From assembly GCF_019175285.1 (NCBI RefSeq), contig NC_056527.1:109254586-109318585 (forward strand): a stretch of DNA of 64,000 nt. Reading direction: 5' to 3'. The notes beneath the pieces are model-generated. The model did not search any database. It had not been told where the DNA came from and worked only from the letters and a program-made list of their open reading frames with translations. Shown here piece after piece: positions 1-13,183 of this stretch. Every line of letters starts with the position of its first letter. The stretch's first letter is position 1. Source of the DNA: Sceloporus undulatus (Eukaryota; Chordata; Lepidosauria; Squamata; Phrynosomatidae). The position numbers were made by a program, and so were the translations under genes.

Positions 1-121
1 TACGGTTTTCTACCTCAGGTGCCACACTGCACAACTGTAGCAGTTTGATACCACTTTAATTGCCTTGGCTCCATTCTCTGGACTCCTAGGATTTATAGTT
101 TGGTAAAATACATAGTGAGAG

Positions 122-300
122 TCAGTATGGTGTAGTGGTGTGAGAGTTGGGCTGCGACTCTGGAGACCAGGGTTCAGTTCCCAGCTTGGCCAACCAGGTG
201 ACCTTGGGCAAGTCACTCACTCTCAGCCCCAGAAAACCCCATAGTTTTCCTCAGAATCGCCATACATCAGAAGCAACTTGAAAGCACACAACAACAAATA
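122..300 (+). mobile_element. tRNA-derived squamate SINE (MIR-like head)
   Basis: ATGGTGTAGTGGTGTGAGAG, B box GGTTCAGTTCC, TGACCTTGGGCAAGTCACTC, tail CTTGAAAGCACACAACAACA. It is the first of about fifteen copies of this family in the window. Confidence 0.75.
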
Positions 301-460
301 GACTGACTTCTCCACTGTATTTCTACAACATACACAGACTTTTCTACTGTACTCTTTTGAGCTATAGCACTAGAACTTTGTGGCAGAGAAGTTGAAGTCC
401 CCCACCAAACAACAAATCTCAGGATTTGATAAGAACTGTTTGCCAATGGAAGAGACTTCA

Positions 461-514
461 TCCACACTGCACAAATGTGATACCATTTGCACTTCTACAA
501 TTGTGCAGTGTGGA
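461..514. repeat. Perfect 14-bp hairpin
   Basis: TCCACACTGCACAA at 461-474 and its exact complement at 501-514, loop 26 bp. It resembles MITE-A termini brought together. Confidence 0.7.
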
Positions 515-611
515 TACAGTCTATTCCACTGTCAAACAGCTCTTACAATAAATAAGTTCTCTTTCTAATGTTTGGGTGGAATCTCTCTTCTTGTAATTTG
601 AATCCACTGGT

Positions 612-960
612 TCATGCCCTAATCTCTAGAACAGAAGAAAACAAGCCAGATCTATCTTCTCCATGACATGCCTTCAAGTATTTTAAGATGGCTATCATTT
701 CACCTCTCGCAGTTCTTTTCTCCAGGCTAAACATCTCTAGCTCCCTAACCTGTGTTTCATAGGGCATGGTCTTCAGACCTTTAACCTTTTTGATCACCCT
801 CCTCTGGACATGTTTCAGCTTGTCGATATCCTTGAATAGTAATGCCCAGAACTGGACACAATATTCCAGATTATGGCTTTTGCGGTTATGGATTAAGTCA
901 TTAGTTCGTCTAATACAATCCATTATCTCAGGCACCATGGGGCCATTCACACATTGTTGT
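612..960 (-). mobile_element. CR1 LINE fragment (C-terminal ORF2 relic)
   Basis: The minus strand encodes LEYCVQFWALLFKDIDKLKH and VQRRVIKKVKGL, then LEMFSLEKR, the familiar C-terminal end of CR1 ORF2. Some codons still read through, but this is a 5'-truncated dead copy, not a host gene. Confidence 0.75.
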
Positions 961-1447
961 TTTAGTGTGACTATATGAATAATCTCACACATTCTGGGTT
1001 TGTTGTTCACACTATGGAACTGCATCTATGCACATCTCTGCAAGTTCTGTGGCCCACAAATGCCAGCACTCCAATAAAGATGGAGTCGATGATGCAGATG
1101 GATTCGAAACACATTCAAGGCATGGAGAGTTCTATCTCGAATCTTTTTGCATCGGTTATTCACACAGCCAGCAATACGAATCTTTTAGGGAAACTTAGAA
1201 CCCACCCACCCCAGGCATTTATTATCCGAAATTCAGTGGGTTTTTGGCACCCCCACAACTTAAACAGAGGTATTCAAAATGTAGGTGAAGAATAAAGATT
1301 TAAACCAGATTCTGCCTGGATTATTTTCACTATCTGAATAATGCCTGAATCTATCTGTCTGTGTGGATAGGAGAAAGGAGGGATATAGATTACAATGTTG
1401 TTGGTAGATTATGATGTTTTCTCATTTCTTTTGTTCAGAATCATAGC

Positions 1448-1672
1448 AGCATCTGAACTGCAGAAATAATTCAGTTTGACACCACTTTAACTGCCTTGTC
1501 TTAATAACGTGGAATTCTGGGAAGTGTAGTTGATTGTGGCATCAGAGGTTTCTGACAGAGAAGTCTAAATGTCTCACAAAACTAGTTTCCAGAATTCCAT
1601 AGCACTGAGCCATGGCAGTTAAAACTGTGTCAACCTGGGTTATTTCTGCAGTGCAGATACAGTGAGAGAGAC
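1448..1672. mobile_element. Palindromic MITE-A
   Basis: CTGCAGAAATAATTCAGTTT at the left and GGTTATTTCTGCAGTGCAG at the right, with inverted GGAATTCTGGGAAGTGTAGT and CCAGAATTCCATAGC inside. This is one of about nine copies. Confidence 0.7.
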
Positions 1673-1959
1673 AGCGGGAGCTTCAAGTGATGCTGAGGGG
1701 GAAAAATAACCAGTATTGGACTATAGGTATAGCTAAGCACCAAAGAGCCCTCAGAACTTGGAAGAAACATTAGTGTTAAGGCTAACTTTTTCATTAATTT
1801 GGAAATTAATTTGTTAAGGTTAATAATTGTAGTGAAAATCATAACATTAATTCATTATGTGAATTGCTAATAATGTGTTAGTGACATGTCTTAACTCAGT
1901 ATGTTAAATTACATAAATTAGAATTGCAAAATAATTTTGGTTTTGTTTTGTTAACTGCC

Positions 1960-2480
1960 CTCTTCAGCTCATGGCAAACCTATGGATGAAACATCTCCAA
2001 GTTTCTCTGTCCTCAGCCTCTCTGCTCAAGTCCTCCCTGACCAAGTCTCTTCATCTGGCATGTGGTCTTCCGCTTTTTCAGCCACCATTCACCTTTCCTA
2101 GCACCATCGTATTTTCTAACGATTAATTTTTTCTCATGATGTGGCCAAAGTATGATAGCCAAAATTTAGCCACCTTGGCTTCCAGAGACAGCTCAGGCTT
2201 GATCTGTTCTAGAACCCATTTGTTTGTCTTCTTGGCCATCCACAGATCCACAACACTCTTCTCCAGCACCACATCTCAAATGAGCTTAACTTTCTTCCTA
2301 TCAACTTTTTTCACTGTGATACTTTCACATCCATACATGGCGATGGGAAATACAATGGTTTGGACCATCCTTACTTTAGTGTTCAGAGTTATATCTTTAC
2401 ACTTTATGATCTTGCCCAGTTCTTTCATAGCTGCCCTTCCCAAACCTAGTCTTCTCCTAATGTCTTGACTCTAGTCTCTA
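1960..2480 (-). mobile_element. RTE/BovB-like LINE fragment
   Basis: Read in reverse, phrases such as TCTTCTCCAGCACCACATCT and TTTCACATCCATACATGG match the conserved 3' coding part of BovB-type LINEs as I recall it. It is decayed. Confidence 0.5.
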
Positions 2481-3487
2481 ATCTGACAGATTACCCTCCA
2501 AAAGTAATTAATCAAAATATGGTGAAATGTTAACTGATGCTCAATCCACTGAGATGTAACAATCTAAATGGGCACATCGTAGACGGAAATAATAAGAATC
2601 TCGAACCATTTCCTAGAAGAATTTGTGGTCTGCAAAAAGCTTTTTTGCAATTGCATGAAGTATCTCTCTAAGTTCAAACAGGTTGGACCGGATTTGTCAG
2701 ACGATGATGGGGGAGATTGGGAGAGTGTATGTATCTCCAATGTTCTCAGCATTTGGAAATAATTAGTTGAAAATTAACTTACCACCCCTATTTCCTTAAA
2801 TTTTGAACAATTTAAAAAGCCATAGTCATAATGTTAGCAGAGGAAGCATAGTTCCATAGGGCTATAACTTCCACTCTCTGCCCAAGTCTGATCTCACATC
2901 ATCCCTGGCTGGACCCTGGATTCTTTCAATTCTTCCAACACAGCTCATTGTTTAATCTATGATTCAGAAGGTCTCTTTCCATGTGAGGGATGATAGCCTT
3001 TTGCTTATATACAGAGCTGGACTCCCTCTGAGTCTGGATAATTTTCCTGTCATCACCTTTGCTGGGATGCTCATTTTGTATTCTTGTTCTTTCTTCTCAG
3101 TGTAATTAACATACTGATAAATTATTTAGAACTCAACATGCCATGGAAATTAATAATGCAGGAACTGGCTTGGCATCATGTCCAGGACGCTAAGTCTCCC
3201 CTGTTTAGGCTGACCTGGCACTGGGTTGTTTCAGAAGAAAGGTACAAAACGAAGGAGTTGTGTGGAGGGAATGGAAGAGGATCCTAACATGGAGTCAAAA
3301 GGATGTTTTCTCTTGTCTCTTTGGAATGAAGAGGTACAATAGAACACCTCCCTGTTTATTTCCTAGAAAGGGAAGTAGAGGACAAATTGGCTATGCCCTG
3401 AAATTGACTCAACAGTTCCAGAATAAAAAGCCAGATAGGACAGGTAGATGAAGCTATAACAAACGAAAACCCATCCACTTTTGACTG

Positions 3488-3892
3488 AATCTGCATTGCA
3501 GAAATAATGCAGTTTGATATTGCTTTGCCTGCCATGGTTCCATCCTATGCAGTCATGGGATTTGTAGTTTGCCAGAGCTTTCTGACAGAGAAGGGTAAAG
3601 ATCTCATGAAATTACAAATCCCAGAATTCCATAGCATTGAGCCATGACAGTTTAAACCACAAGGTTGCGAGTTCAAAAACACAAGGTTGCGAGTTCAAGA
3701 CCAGCAAAAGGGCTCAAGCTTGGCTTGCACCCTTCCGAGGAGGTTGCTAAAATGAGCCCCCAGATTGTTGGGGCAAATTAGCTTACAGTTGTAAACCACT
3801 TAGACACTGCTTAGGCGGTATGAAGCGGTATATAAATGAAGCTTGTTTGTTGTTTGTATTATGCTCCATTATTTCTGCAGTGCAGATTAATC
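3488..3892. mobile_element. Palindromic MITE-A split by a SINE
   Basis: Left half 3488-3660 (ATTGCAGAAATAATGCAGTT to CATGACAGTTTAAACCAC), SINE 3661-3860, right end CCATTATTTCTGCAGTGCAG. The SINE is therefore younger. Confidence 0.7.
3661..3860 (+). mobile_element. tRNA-derived SINE (second family) nested in MITE-A
   Basis: GGTTGCGAGTTCAAGACC, TAAAATGAGCCCCCAG, GTAAACCACTTAGACACTGC, AAGCGGTATATAAATG. The left edge carries a tandem copy of CACAAGGTTGCGAGTTCAA. The host MITE resumes after it. The same family lies at 29.2 kb. Confidence 0.65.
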
Positions 3893-4227
3893 CTTTGAGG
3901 ATATATGTTCCTTGAAATAAATGTGGTTCTTTGTTACTTTTTAAAATTTGTTTGCAATAATAGGCTATAGGCTATTAGCAGATGTTAAACAGTAGCATTT
4001 ATGCCATGTGTCACAGGTCTACTTTTCACAGTCTTGGACCTACAGTAGAGAGAATATATACATAGATTCACGTTATCTTTTATGTTTATAGACAGAGTAT
4101 ATCATATACATGTTCTGTTGGGATTTCTTTAGTTTTTTTGTTTTTTTCATTTGGACTATTGAATGAATATGATCAACAGATTTCACTGAGAATAATTAAA
4201 GTAACGCCTCAAGACCGGGAACATCAT

Positions 4228-4580
4228 ACTATCAGCCCTTCACATTTGGGGCTTTGACATTTGAGGATCTGATTATTTGCGGATTGGATTTATATGTTCT
4301 CTCTAGGAATCTCGAGGTCCTCCAGTGCAACTCTATAGCCAACTTTTGCTAGAGGTTGCACTGGAGGACCTAGAAATTCCCAGAGAGAACAGTTTTCTAG
4401 GCATCTGTGCCTCCAGCACAATTCAATGGTCAGCTTCTGGTAGATGTTGATCATAGAATTTCTCAGAAAGACCTGGAGTTTCTTAAAGAGATGTTCTCTG
4501 TGTTCAAATAAAATAGTGGTTTTAGGACCACTTTCACAGTGGTCCTAATCCAAGTGAATGTTGAGGGCTCACTGTATACC
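4228..4580. mobile_element. Tigger-like MITE with an internal hairpin
   Basis: It begins near CAGCCCTTCACATTTGGGG and ends TGAGGGCTCACTGTA. Internally, AGGTCCTCCAGTGCAACTC and GTTGCACTGGAGGACCT form a long hairpin at about 4315-4372. Non-coding. Confidence 0.5.
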
Positions 4581-4743
4581 TCAATAAACTGGATTGTATC
4601 TAGACAGGGCCAGCCCAGCATTACCATTAGATAGAGTACTATAGTCACTTTAGGTAGCAGACAATGAGGTGCTAGCAGTTGTAGCTATTGAGCTATTTGT
4701 CATTATGAAGACCTTGGCGATTCTCTTATCTTGGAAGGCAGAG

Positions 4744-4746
<3 letters not shown>

Positions 4747-4790
<44 letters not shown>
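4747..4790. repeat. (TG)n microsatellite
   Basis: About 22 TG units; an open frame of alternating Cys-Val across it is an artefact. Confidence 0.9.
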
Positions 4791-4791
<1 letters not shown>

Positions 4792-4799
4792 CACATCCT

Positions 4800-7430
4800 C
4801 TCTTGTACTGCACTACACAAACTGCTCTGCTGCTGCCTGTCTCTCTCTCTCTTTCTCATTGCTAGTGTTGAAGTTAGTTTCCGCTGTCAGCCCAGTCAGT
4901 TTGGAATGGAATAGAGATGGGGTGTCATATTGTCTTTTGCCCCAGGAAGCAAAATATTTTGGTCTAGCCTTGTATCTATAGGATGTTAGTCACACGTTAA
5001 TCCTCTATCAACAGTAATTAGTTTAGTCGATTAATATAGTGACCCACTGGTTTCAGTAGGACTAACTCGTGACTTGCTTCACCTGGGTTCAAGTCATCAT
5101 GTTAACTAATATATAAACATTGTGGAAAATATGAGAATTATTGATTCCTGAATTTGCAGTATAGCCATTCTACAGAGGCCACATCGCACGTTTGTATCTT
5201 GTTCAATCTTTTGCTTTGAAAATAAGTGCAAATTACTACAAAATACTGTATACTATAGATCCCAATCTCAGTCCAGGCTGTGCTTCCTGCCTGCTCATCT
5301 CATTTCAGAAACAAAAATACAGTACGTATTATTAGATAGTTACCTAAATGAAATTAAATCAGCTGTTTTGTCAAGGCTTCCATTTATATTCTGTTTCTTA
5401 GCAAGTTTGAGTTAACACCTCATAGCTGTAAAAGGACACTTTGAATTAAAAACGGACTTCTTAAAAGAAATCTGTAGTGGCAGATAACCTAAAAGACAGT
5501 ATACTTTGCTCATCAGAACCAAATTCTCCCTGTAAAGGAATAGGCAGGTTCTAGGTTAGGAATGGGTAGATTGGTACTTGCTTGAGATTTTGGCAGTGGA
5601 TCAACAAAGGTTTCAGATTCATATTACTTTAACAACAGTGAATAAAATGGCTTTTTAAAAAATGTCATGATTTGTATTGTGTTGATTGTTTCTTACGTAA
5701 CTAGGCACATCTATGAAATAGCTGGCTGCCTTCGACCAAGAATTTGTGGTGTTGTATCAGTACCTTTAAAACCTTTGTTCTAAAATCCCAGAACGGTAGT
5801 AACTCAGATGTAGAAAGTGGTGAAAAAATGGTAGTTCCATGTGACATTCAATGTGGTACTAAATTCAGAGCTTGGAAAAGTTACTTCAATGGATGAGAGC
5901 TCCCAATCTGCCCCCCCCCCCATATAATTCAAAAAGTAACATTTTTAAGTGTTAAAAAGCAACTTTTAAAAACCAGGCTAAATCCCCCATGAATCTGACA
6001 GCTCTATAAATCTAACAATTTCTGCCATGGACAAGGCTGTATCAAATTCTCAGTTAACTACAACAATGCTATCTAAGTGTTCAAGAGCCTATATATATGA
6101 TCATGTGCATTATGTGCCTACAAGTCCCTGTTGACTTTCATAGGGCTTTCTTATGCAAATACTAAGAAATAACTCACAGTAAGGAGAGATTCCCTGCAAT
6201 TGGTCTTTAATTAGGCATTTGTCATTTGCTCCTTTTCCTTTAAAACAGTTCCTATATGTTTAATTAATTTCCACTTTAAAAGAAAAGGATAAAAAGGAAA
6301 CTACAAATTGAAGGGGCCAGAAAGTAGCCCCAATAGCTAGATATTTCAGTTGCATAGAAGAAGCCTCAAGGCAAACAAAGAAAAAGAAAGATGGGAGGCC
6401 AGTATTTTTAAAAAAGAAACAAGACAAAACAAAACACCAGACAGAAATTGATTGTTAATTTGGAAGCACCAGGGCTCAGAATCTCACAGATGATGTCTGC
6501 ATTCTCCATGTACAAAGAAGTGAATCAGTATCTGAAAAATAACATGTGTAGATACAACATAAATTGGTATATTGTGTAGTAGAGTTTGGAAATAGGACTT
6601 TTTGAGACCAGCACAAAAAATACAGAGAATCAGGAAAAAGAGGGAACAGAGAGGGCTGAGGATCTTTTGCAAGCCGACCTTTTAATATTTTTGCCCTTTG
6701 CAAAAAACAGGAGGCTGACAGGCACAGAATTTATTTAGATTTGGATTATATGGATTTGCATTATTTATTTTATTTATTTATTTTAGGTATTGTCATATAT
6801 TGCCCTTCACAAGCTTTCCCAAGCCTTCTGTGTGAATATGTAGAGGCAAATATTTCTGTGTAGGCAGTTTGGGAACTGGGGGTGTTGCTCTAGAAAGCTG
6901 GAAATGAGGGCCTTTTTTGGTTGCCATTTTTGGGACCATGTTGCTTATTGTTTCTGGCATTGCCCAGTCAGGCCTCATGATATCCCAGAAGGAAGCTTGT
7001 TGTATTTGTCCTGGCATTCCCTCCCTATGGAGGAATTTTAAAAGTCTTGATGTAGCAACACTCAGTTCTAACCTGTGATTTAATTGCTCTTGTGAGCACC
7101 TGAAGAGATTATGTGATTGTGCCATAATCCCTGGAGACAGGACAAAATAAACAGTGGGAGCACTGCTGGAGCCAAATTATAATCCTAAAATGCTCAGATC
7201 CACTAGGATCCTGCTAATGCTGGAAGTGATGGTAGAATCCCAACAATATTAATTCCCTGAGGCCCACCAACTGTCCCAGTTTGGCAGGGCTAGACCTGAT
7301 TAACCCTGTTATTGCTCATTTTAGATGCTTTTAAAATGTTCCCCTCTTATCCCAATTGGACTCTGGTTACTTCAGTTGTTTGCAAGCTGAGTTAAAAATG
7401 CAAAAGTAAATTAGTGGTGTGCTCAGTTAG
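4800..7430. other. No recognisable gene or repeat
   Basis: AT-rich unique-looking DNA with a poly-C tract near 5920. The 110-codon minus frame at 6793-7125 has no similarity I can name. Confidence 0.5.
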
Positions 7431-7439
7431 CAAAAGGAA

Positions 7440-7740
7440 GAGAAGAGGATGAAATGTTGCTCTTCCCAGTGAGCTGAGGCAAAAGCAAACCGCTGCAGCA
7501 TCTCCTAGCTTGCATGTTTGTTGTTCTGTGCATTTAAATTATTTCTGATTTATGGGGTTTTCTTGGCAAGATTTGTTCAGAAGAGGTTTGCCATTGCTTT
7601 TCCCTGAAGCTGAGAGGATGTGACTTGCCAAAGCTTGTGTGTTCTTCCTCATAAATAACCTTTGCCATCTTGACCACACTCTGATGTTTGGCTAGATGTG
7701 TCCTGGTTTTCATCTGAAATGTTGGAAGGTATTAAATATG
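7440..7740 (-). repeat. CATACC-type element with a SINE piece inside
   Basis: AAAGCAAACCGCTGCAGCAT to about 7510, then a reverse tRNA-derived SINE piece about 7515-7630 (TTTCTGATTTATGGGG), then GCTTGTGTGTTCTTCCTCAT and ATCTTGACCACACTCTGATG to about 7740. Confidence 0.5.
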
Positions 7741-8592
7741 GGGTACTTTTACCAGGCGTATAAGAAAAGTGGGTGGATGAGACTATGCTAAGATATTAGC
7801 ATAGAGATGGGGGGAAATATTAAAATTATATTTATGGAAACCCATTTCCTATGTACTTTGGAATCATCACAGCTCATTACCGACATTCGATACGAGGTCC
7901 ACTGTAAGTCTTCATCCATTTCCTATTCTTGTGTGTTTTCTTGGCATGGTGTCACAGGATGTATGCCTTTAGGACAAGAAGCCATCCCAGCTCTTGTGAG
8001 ATTTGCTGGAATAAAATAAAGCAATATAAGATCAAAACAAACAACCTTCTACACAAGTTGGGCCGAGTCCATAAATGATGCCTGCGTCTTGGTTTTCCTG
8101 TGTGCTCACTGGCATCTCTGAATCTTGTTAAATCCTGTTGTTGCAACAGTGCCTAGGAGTGCCTACTCTGACCAGAGGTTGGGTGAAAACCATTTTTGAA
8201 TGACAGTTCCCCAGATCTCTTCTACAGTGTGGCCATAATGCTGGGTTGTAGTCAAAGCATTTAACTTTTTCCAAGCTCTGGCAAGGATCAACAAACCCCA
8301 AGCCCTTCTTGAGGGCTTATGATTTCAGTATCTCCTCAGAGGTTTAGCAACAGGGATTAATGAGAAGTAGCATTTTCCCATGATCTGCATCTCAGAAATT
8401 GGCTCCAGAACACCTGCCACTATGATATAATTCAGTGCTTGGACTCAGTAATTGCCTGGACGAGTTCCAGTGAATTGACTCAATTCAGATAAGATAGGGA
8501 TGCTCTTATTAGGTGCCAGATTAAATGATTGTGTTAAGTAACATCCAAAAGGAGATGCAATTCTCCAAAAAGAACCAGCTAATAGTCTGCAG

Positions 8593-8790
8593 GTGCTCAC
8601 AGACCTAGCTCTAACACTTCAAGACCAAGCACCTTCAAGTGGCATGGAGTTCCTTCCCCTGATTTCCCAACTACATCCAAAGCTGAACAGATGTTATCTC
8701 GCTGGAGTTATCCATGCAATGATAAGACCGTGCCTGGATTACTGCACTGCATTACACATGAGTTCACCTTTGAAGAGAGTTCATACAATC
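8593..8790 (+). mobile_element. L2/CR1-clade LINE fragment
   Basis: The frame reads FLPLISQLHPKLNRCYLAGV then AMIRPCLDYCTALH, close to the LDYCNAL segment conserved near the end of L2/CR1 ORF2. The open frame continues to 9084 without similarity I recognise. Confidence 0.5.
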
Positions 8791-10854
8791 AGTACTTGCT
8801 ATCTATTGTGCACCTCCCTGAGTTCTTTCGATAGAGAACAAGATAAAAATATTATTGTTGTTATAAAAATCAGCTGGTGTCAAATACTAGCAGCCATTTT
8901 GAACAAATCACTCCAGTTCTGCATCAATAAGACTGGGAATCAGATAGTTTGTGGACCGGATTTGAAACATTTACATTTACTTTTAAGGTTTTATGCTTGC
9001 AAGGCACAGCTAGAGTTGCCATTTGTCCCAGAAAGCTTGGAAAATCACGGATTGAAGGGACTAAAAACTGTTCTGGCCAGCTGAAGCCGTAAATCCTGGA
9101 TTTCTCTTTCATTGGAGGCCAATGAATAGGTTAACATGTGGCAGTGGCAATGAAGTAGGAAACCAGAGGGTGGCACTGGACGATATCACACGACAGAAAT
9201 TGTAAATATAATCCAGTGTCATCCTGAGCAGAATCATGCGTATTCACTTTATTGCACAAAAGGTTACTACACGCGATCACTGGTAGTCCAAATGCACTTT
9301 GAATGCAATCACACATCAATCCACAGTTAAGTAAATTTGGTGAACTAGCAGAGTCACAAACCCTATTCCTAGGCAATTTTATGCTCAGTGTGCTGTTGTT
9401 TGGTGTGATGTGCATGTCTCCTTTGGTCCTGGTTCCCCCCCCCCCCAAATCTGGAAGAGGGGTTTCCCATGAAGCCATGCTGCAATTCCACTTCAATTTT
9501 GCTTCCGCTTGTTCTTCAGCATTGCTGAGGGGGGGGCTGCTGCCTGCTAATTGGGAGGCATGGACTGGGAGCTATTGGATAACCATTATATTCACGTTTT
9601 AACATGACAAGAGTGAATATATGCTCATTTTAACGTGAATAGAGCATGTTCTTTCAACCATTCTTCTCACTCACTATGGACAACCTCTTTTGTAAATTGT
9701 GAGGTTCCTTGGTTCCTCTCTCTCACTTGCCTAAATATGCTATGCTCCAGTCATCTGGAGTCTCATTGAGCATGTGCATGGGTGCCAATTTGCAGTTAAG
9801 AACTCACCGATGTGATGGCTTACTTTGCACAGTATCTGGGTCGCGTTTGGGGAGGCCATTACAGTGAATTTAAGGTGTGATAATTAATAATGTAATTGCA
9901 TGAATTTTCGAATTGACCTCGCTATCTTCTCTTTCGAAATTGAGAGCCTCCCGTCCCGTTTGATAAACTCCACTGGCAGAAGCCTCATCTCAACCTGCAG
10001 GCTGCAGTTGCTATTATATAGGGGTAGCATTGTCACCTTATTATTTCATTCCCTTTCCACTTCCCCCGACAGGTCCAGAAGTCAGGAAAGGAAAGGAGGC
10101 AAGCAGAGATGGCCTTGTGTTTTGTGTTGATGGTGATTGTGCTCTTGGCTTGGTACTGGTACTGAGGTTGAAACATGATGGTAGAAAAAGTGAAATGATT
10201 AATGTGTCCAACTTGCATAATCAAAATGCACATTTAGAAAATGCATGATTGTAATAATTTGCATAATATTCATATTAAATGCCCAGATATGAGGGTCAGG
10301 AATACGGCAACCCTACACACAGCCCATGTGTAGCATATGACTCCCTGCTCCCATTTATGTATCCATTTAAGACAACCTAATTTCCACATGGAGAGAATAA
10401 GGATAGGTTCCTGAAACACAAAAAGAAGAGTAGTTCAATGTGTTTCGGCACACTTTACTGTATTCATAACAATATGCACATTTGAAGGGGAAAAAATCAA
10501 GTCAAGTCACCATTGCATAAGTAAACAAAAACATGTTGAATTTTTTAGATACCACTTCAAAGTTCTTCCAAAACACATCCAGGAAAAATTTCCCCCCTTT
10601 CACCGGTCTCCACTTTCCTTATAATTTCCATGTTGGTTGCCAAAAAATATCTGATTTTTAAAAAACACGTTGGGGGTGGCTGTTGAAGTGTGCTTCTCTG
10701 CTCTCCCTATTTTGCTGTTCATAGCATGGCCAGTAAGGGATTTGGGAGGCAGCTGCTGTTTTCTTGCCTGTTGTAGGCAATACACTGGGCTGTGTTAGGA
10801 TCAGCTATAGTAGAATCCCACTCTTTGTCAGTTGAACCTTTATTGTATTGGTAC

Positions 10855-10935
10855 GAAGAGAGATCCTGTAGCACCTTTGAGACTCAATGAAAGAAAGAAA
10901 TTGGCAGCATGAGCGTTTCTAGACTTCAACCTACC
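10855..10935 (+). repeat. Dispersed repeat fragment
   Basis: GATCCTGTAGCACCTTTGAG and GAAATTGGCAGCATGAGCGT; also at 24.72-24.81 kb (plus) and 39.40-39.49 kb (minus). It is common in reptile genomes; I cannot name the family. Confidence 0.5.
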
Positions 10936-11311
10936 TTTATTGTAGAAACAGTGCTGCAAAGCAACACTGAAAGTCTGTATTTGTCTAGCTCTCTTTCACC
11001 ATTTTCCCAATGCCAATGCTGCTAAAAAATATCTAGTGTGACAGAGGACAAAGAGGAAAAGGGGGCTTGTATGGCCATTAAAAGGAGCTTCTTTGTAAAG
11101 AGATTTTATTAACTGAGGTACGGATGCATGTAGTTTTGCAGTTTGAACTCAGGTTGCAGCAACTGAAGTAAGTAGAGGCCAAGCACAATTATCATAATAA
11201 TCACTGAAATCTCAGGATAAGATCATCTTTTCCCAGCAGTCTTTTAATATTTAAGTAGTTGTTAATTTGTTGTTATTGTCAGTTCTTCTTTTAAAGCGTC
11301 CTGATTGTTTA

Positions 11312-11540
11312 TATGACATAGTGGTTTGAGTGTTGAACTACGGCTCTGGAGACTAAGGTTTGTTTCCTAGCTTGGCCATTAAACCCACTGGATAATCTTG
11401 GGCAAGTCACACTTTCTCAGCCTCAGGGGAAGGCAATGGCAAACTTTCTCTAAACAAGTATTTCCAAGAAAACCTGATAACAGGGTCACCTTAAGTTTGG
11501 TGTAAGTCAGAAATGACTTGAAGGTACACAACACACAAAA
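11312..11540 (+). mobile_element. tRNA-derived squamate SINE
   Basis: Near full length: ACATAGTGGTTTGAGTGTTG through CTTGGGCAAGTCACAC to GACTTGAAGGTACACAACAC. Confidence 0.8.
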
Positions 11541-13033
11541 TAGTTCAACATTTGAATTTGGACTCAGGTCTCTTTTTTTTATGTGTTGCTTTATTGCTTG
11601 TTTGCAGATTTTAGTATTGTAGAAAGGCGTTTGCCAATTGGGTGGTATGTAGAGACAAGAAATCAAATAAGTACAGAAGTATTACCCTGAAGTAACAACA
11701 AAGAAGAAAATGTTCTTAGTTAAGTGGGACAATCCTTGTCCCAATATTTAACACTCCAAATTTAGTCCAAATTTACTTACTCCTACACTCCGTTAACAAA
11801 TCCTTTGACAAATAAGCTCTTTTTAAATAGTCTTTTTATGCTGCCCAACTTCCATCCCTTTCTTTCCATATCCTCTGTCTAGCTCAAGGTTTTTAAGCAG
11901 CATGTACACTGGAAAGACAGTGAAGGAGGGCTGGAGAAACACAAGACTCTCTCACTTTGTACTTATTTATAGCTAAAAAAAGGTACAAAAATAATAAAAA
12001 ATAATAAAAAATGTTATTTAAGAATAACATTTACTCCTAACACTGTGAAACATACCCAGTTAATGGCATTGCTGTGGGCACCCACACATGGCACCATGGT
12101 ATGCAAACACCTTTATGGCAGATCTGGAATAACACTTTCTTACCACACGCTTCATCATCATAATTATCATCATTTCTATCCTTCCTTTTTCCCAGATTGC
12201 AACTCAAGCAGCAGATGACGATTAAAAACATTGTTGAAAAATCTACAGAATACAAAAGTTAAAACACAAACAATCAGAATTTTTTTTAAAACCAGTTTAA
12301 AACATATATTAAAGCACACACATAGCCATTAGCAATATCCAGCGTGTGCTTATGAAATTCATTCTGGACCTTTAGTTCAGAGACATTTATCTTTCTTATA
12401 TGGCACACTGTCAGGCATTTGCTTGCACCAGGTGATGTTTTATAGGTCTTAATTTAATTTTAAGACAGCAATGATGAAATGTTTTCCTAACATGGTAAAG
12501 AACAGTGCCAGGGTTCTTATATACATGTGACTTTTGAGAGGCAGTTGCCTCAGGAGAATTCATACTTGGGAGCCAACTGGGGCCTGCTTTAAGTAAATAC
12601 AGACAGAATGTGCATTGCTCACAAATTCCACCTTACAGAGTTTTTCAGTGTGCAAAAGAAGCAGATGGCTGCCATGTGTGGGGCATTTAAAGTTAGGTGT
12701 GCAAAATCCATTCTCAGCTTTGTTACATATGCTGACAAACTGTACAGAAATCCAACACTGGCATTGTGAGTTTTGCTAGATAGAAAGAAAACTTGGCCAT
12801 CCTGTTGTTGTAAGTGTACTTTTTTGAAGGGATTTCCAGCAAACAATTATTCTGCAAGTTTGCAGATAAATCAACACACATTACATTTTGTTAACAGATC
12901 AGATAATTCTGTTAGGACAATTGGCACAATAGGCATCTACTTTGGCTAATCACTTTTTTTTAGTTTATATAACTGTTTCATATTTGGAAAATATTTTTAT
13001 TTAAATTGATTTGCTTACATGTAAATTTCATGG

Positions 13034-13183
13034 GATGCATCTACACTGTAGAAATAATGCTGTTTGATACCACTTTAAGTGCTGTAGCTCCATCCTTTGG
13101 AATCCTGGGGTTTGTCACTTTACAAGGCCTTTAGCCTTCTCTGTCAAAGAGGGCCGGTGCCTCACAAAACTACAGATCCCAGA
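13034..13183. mobile_element. MITE-A, right arm lost
   Basis: TGCATCTACACTGTAGAAAT to CTACAGATCCCAGAGTTG, then a SINE fragment in place of the right end. Confidence 0.65.

Noticed and set aside
122-200. tRNA gene (A and B box-like motifs)
   Set aside because: The sequence continues into a SINE body with a CACACAACAACA tail; no clover-leaf anticodon arm could be drawn.
612-1025. 137-codon minus frame as a host gene
   Set aside because: Its residues are CR1 LINE ORF2.
4748-4800. Cys-Val repeat peptide
   Set aside because: Translation of a TG microsatellite.
6793-7125. 110-codon minus frame
   Set aside because: No domain or known motif; probably chance or an old unnamed repeat.
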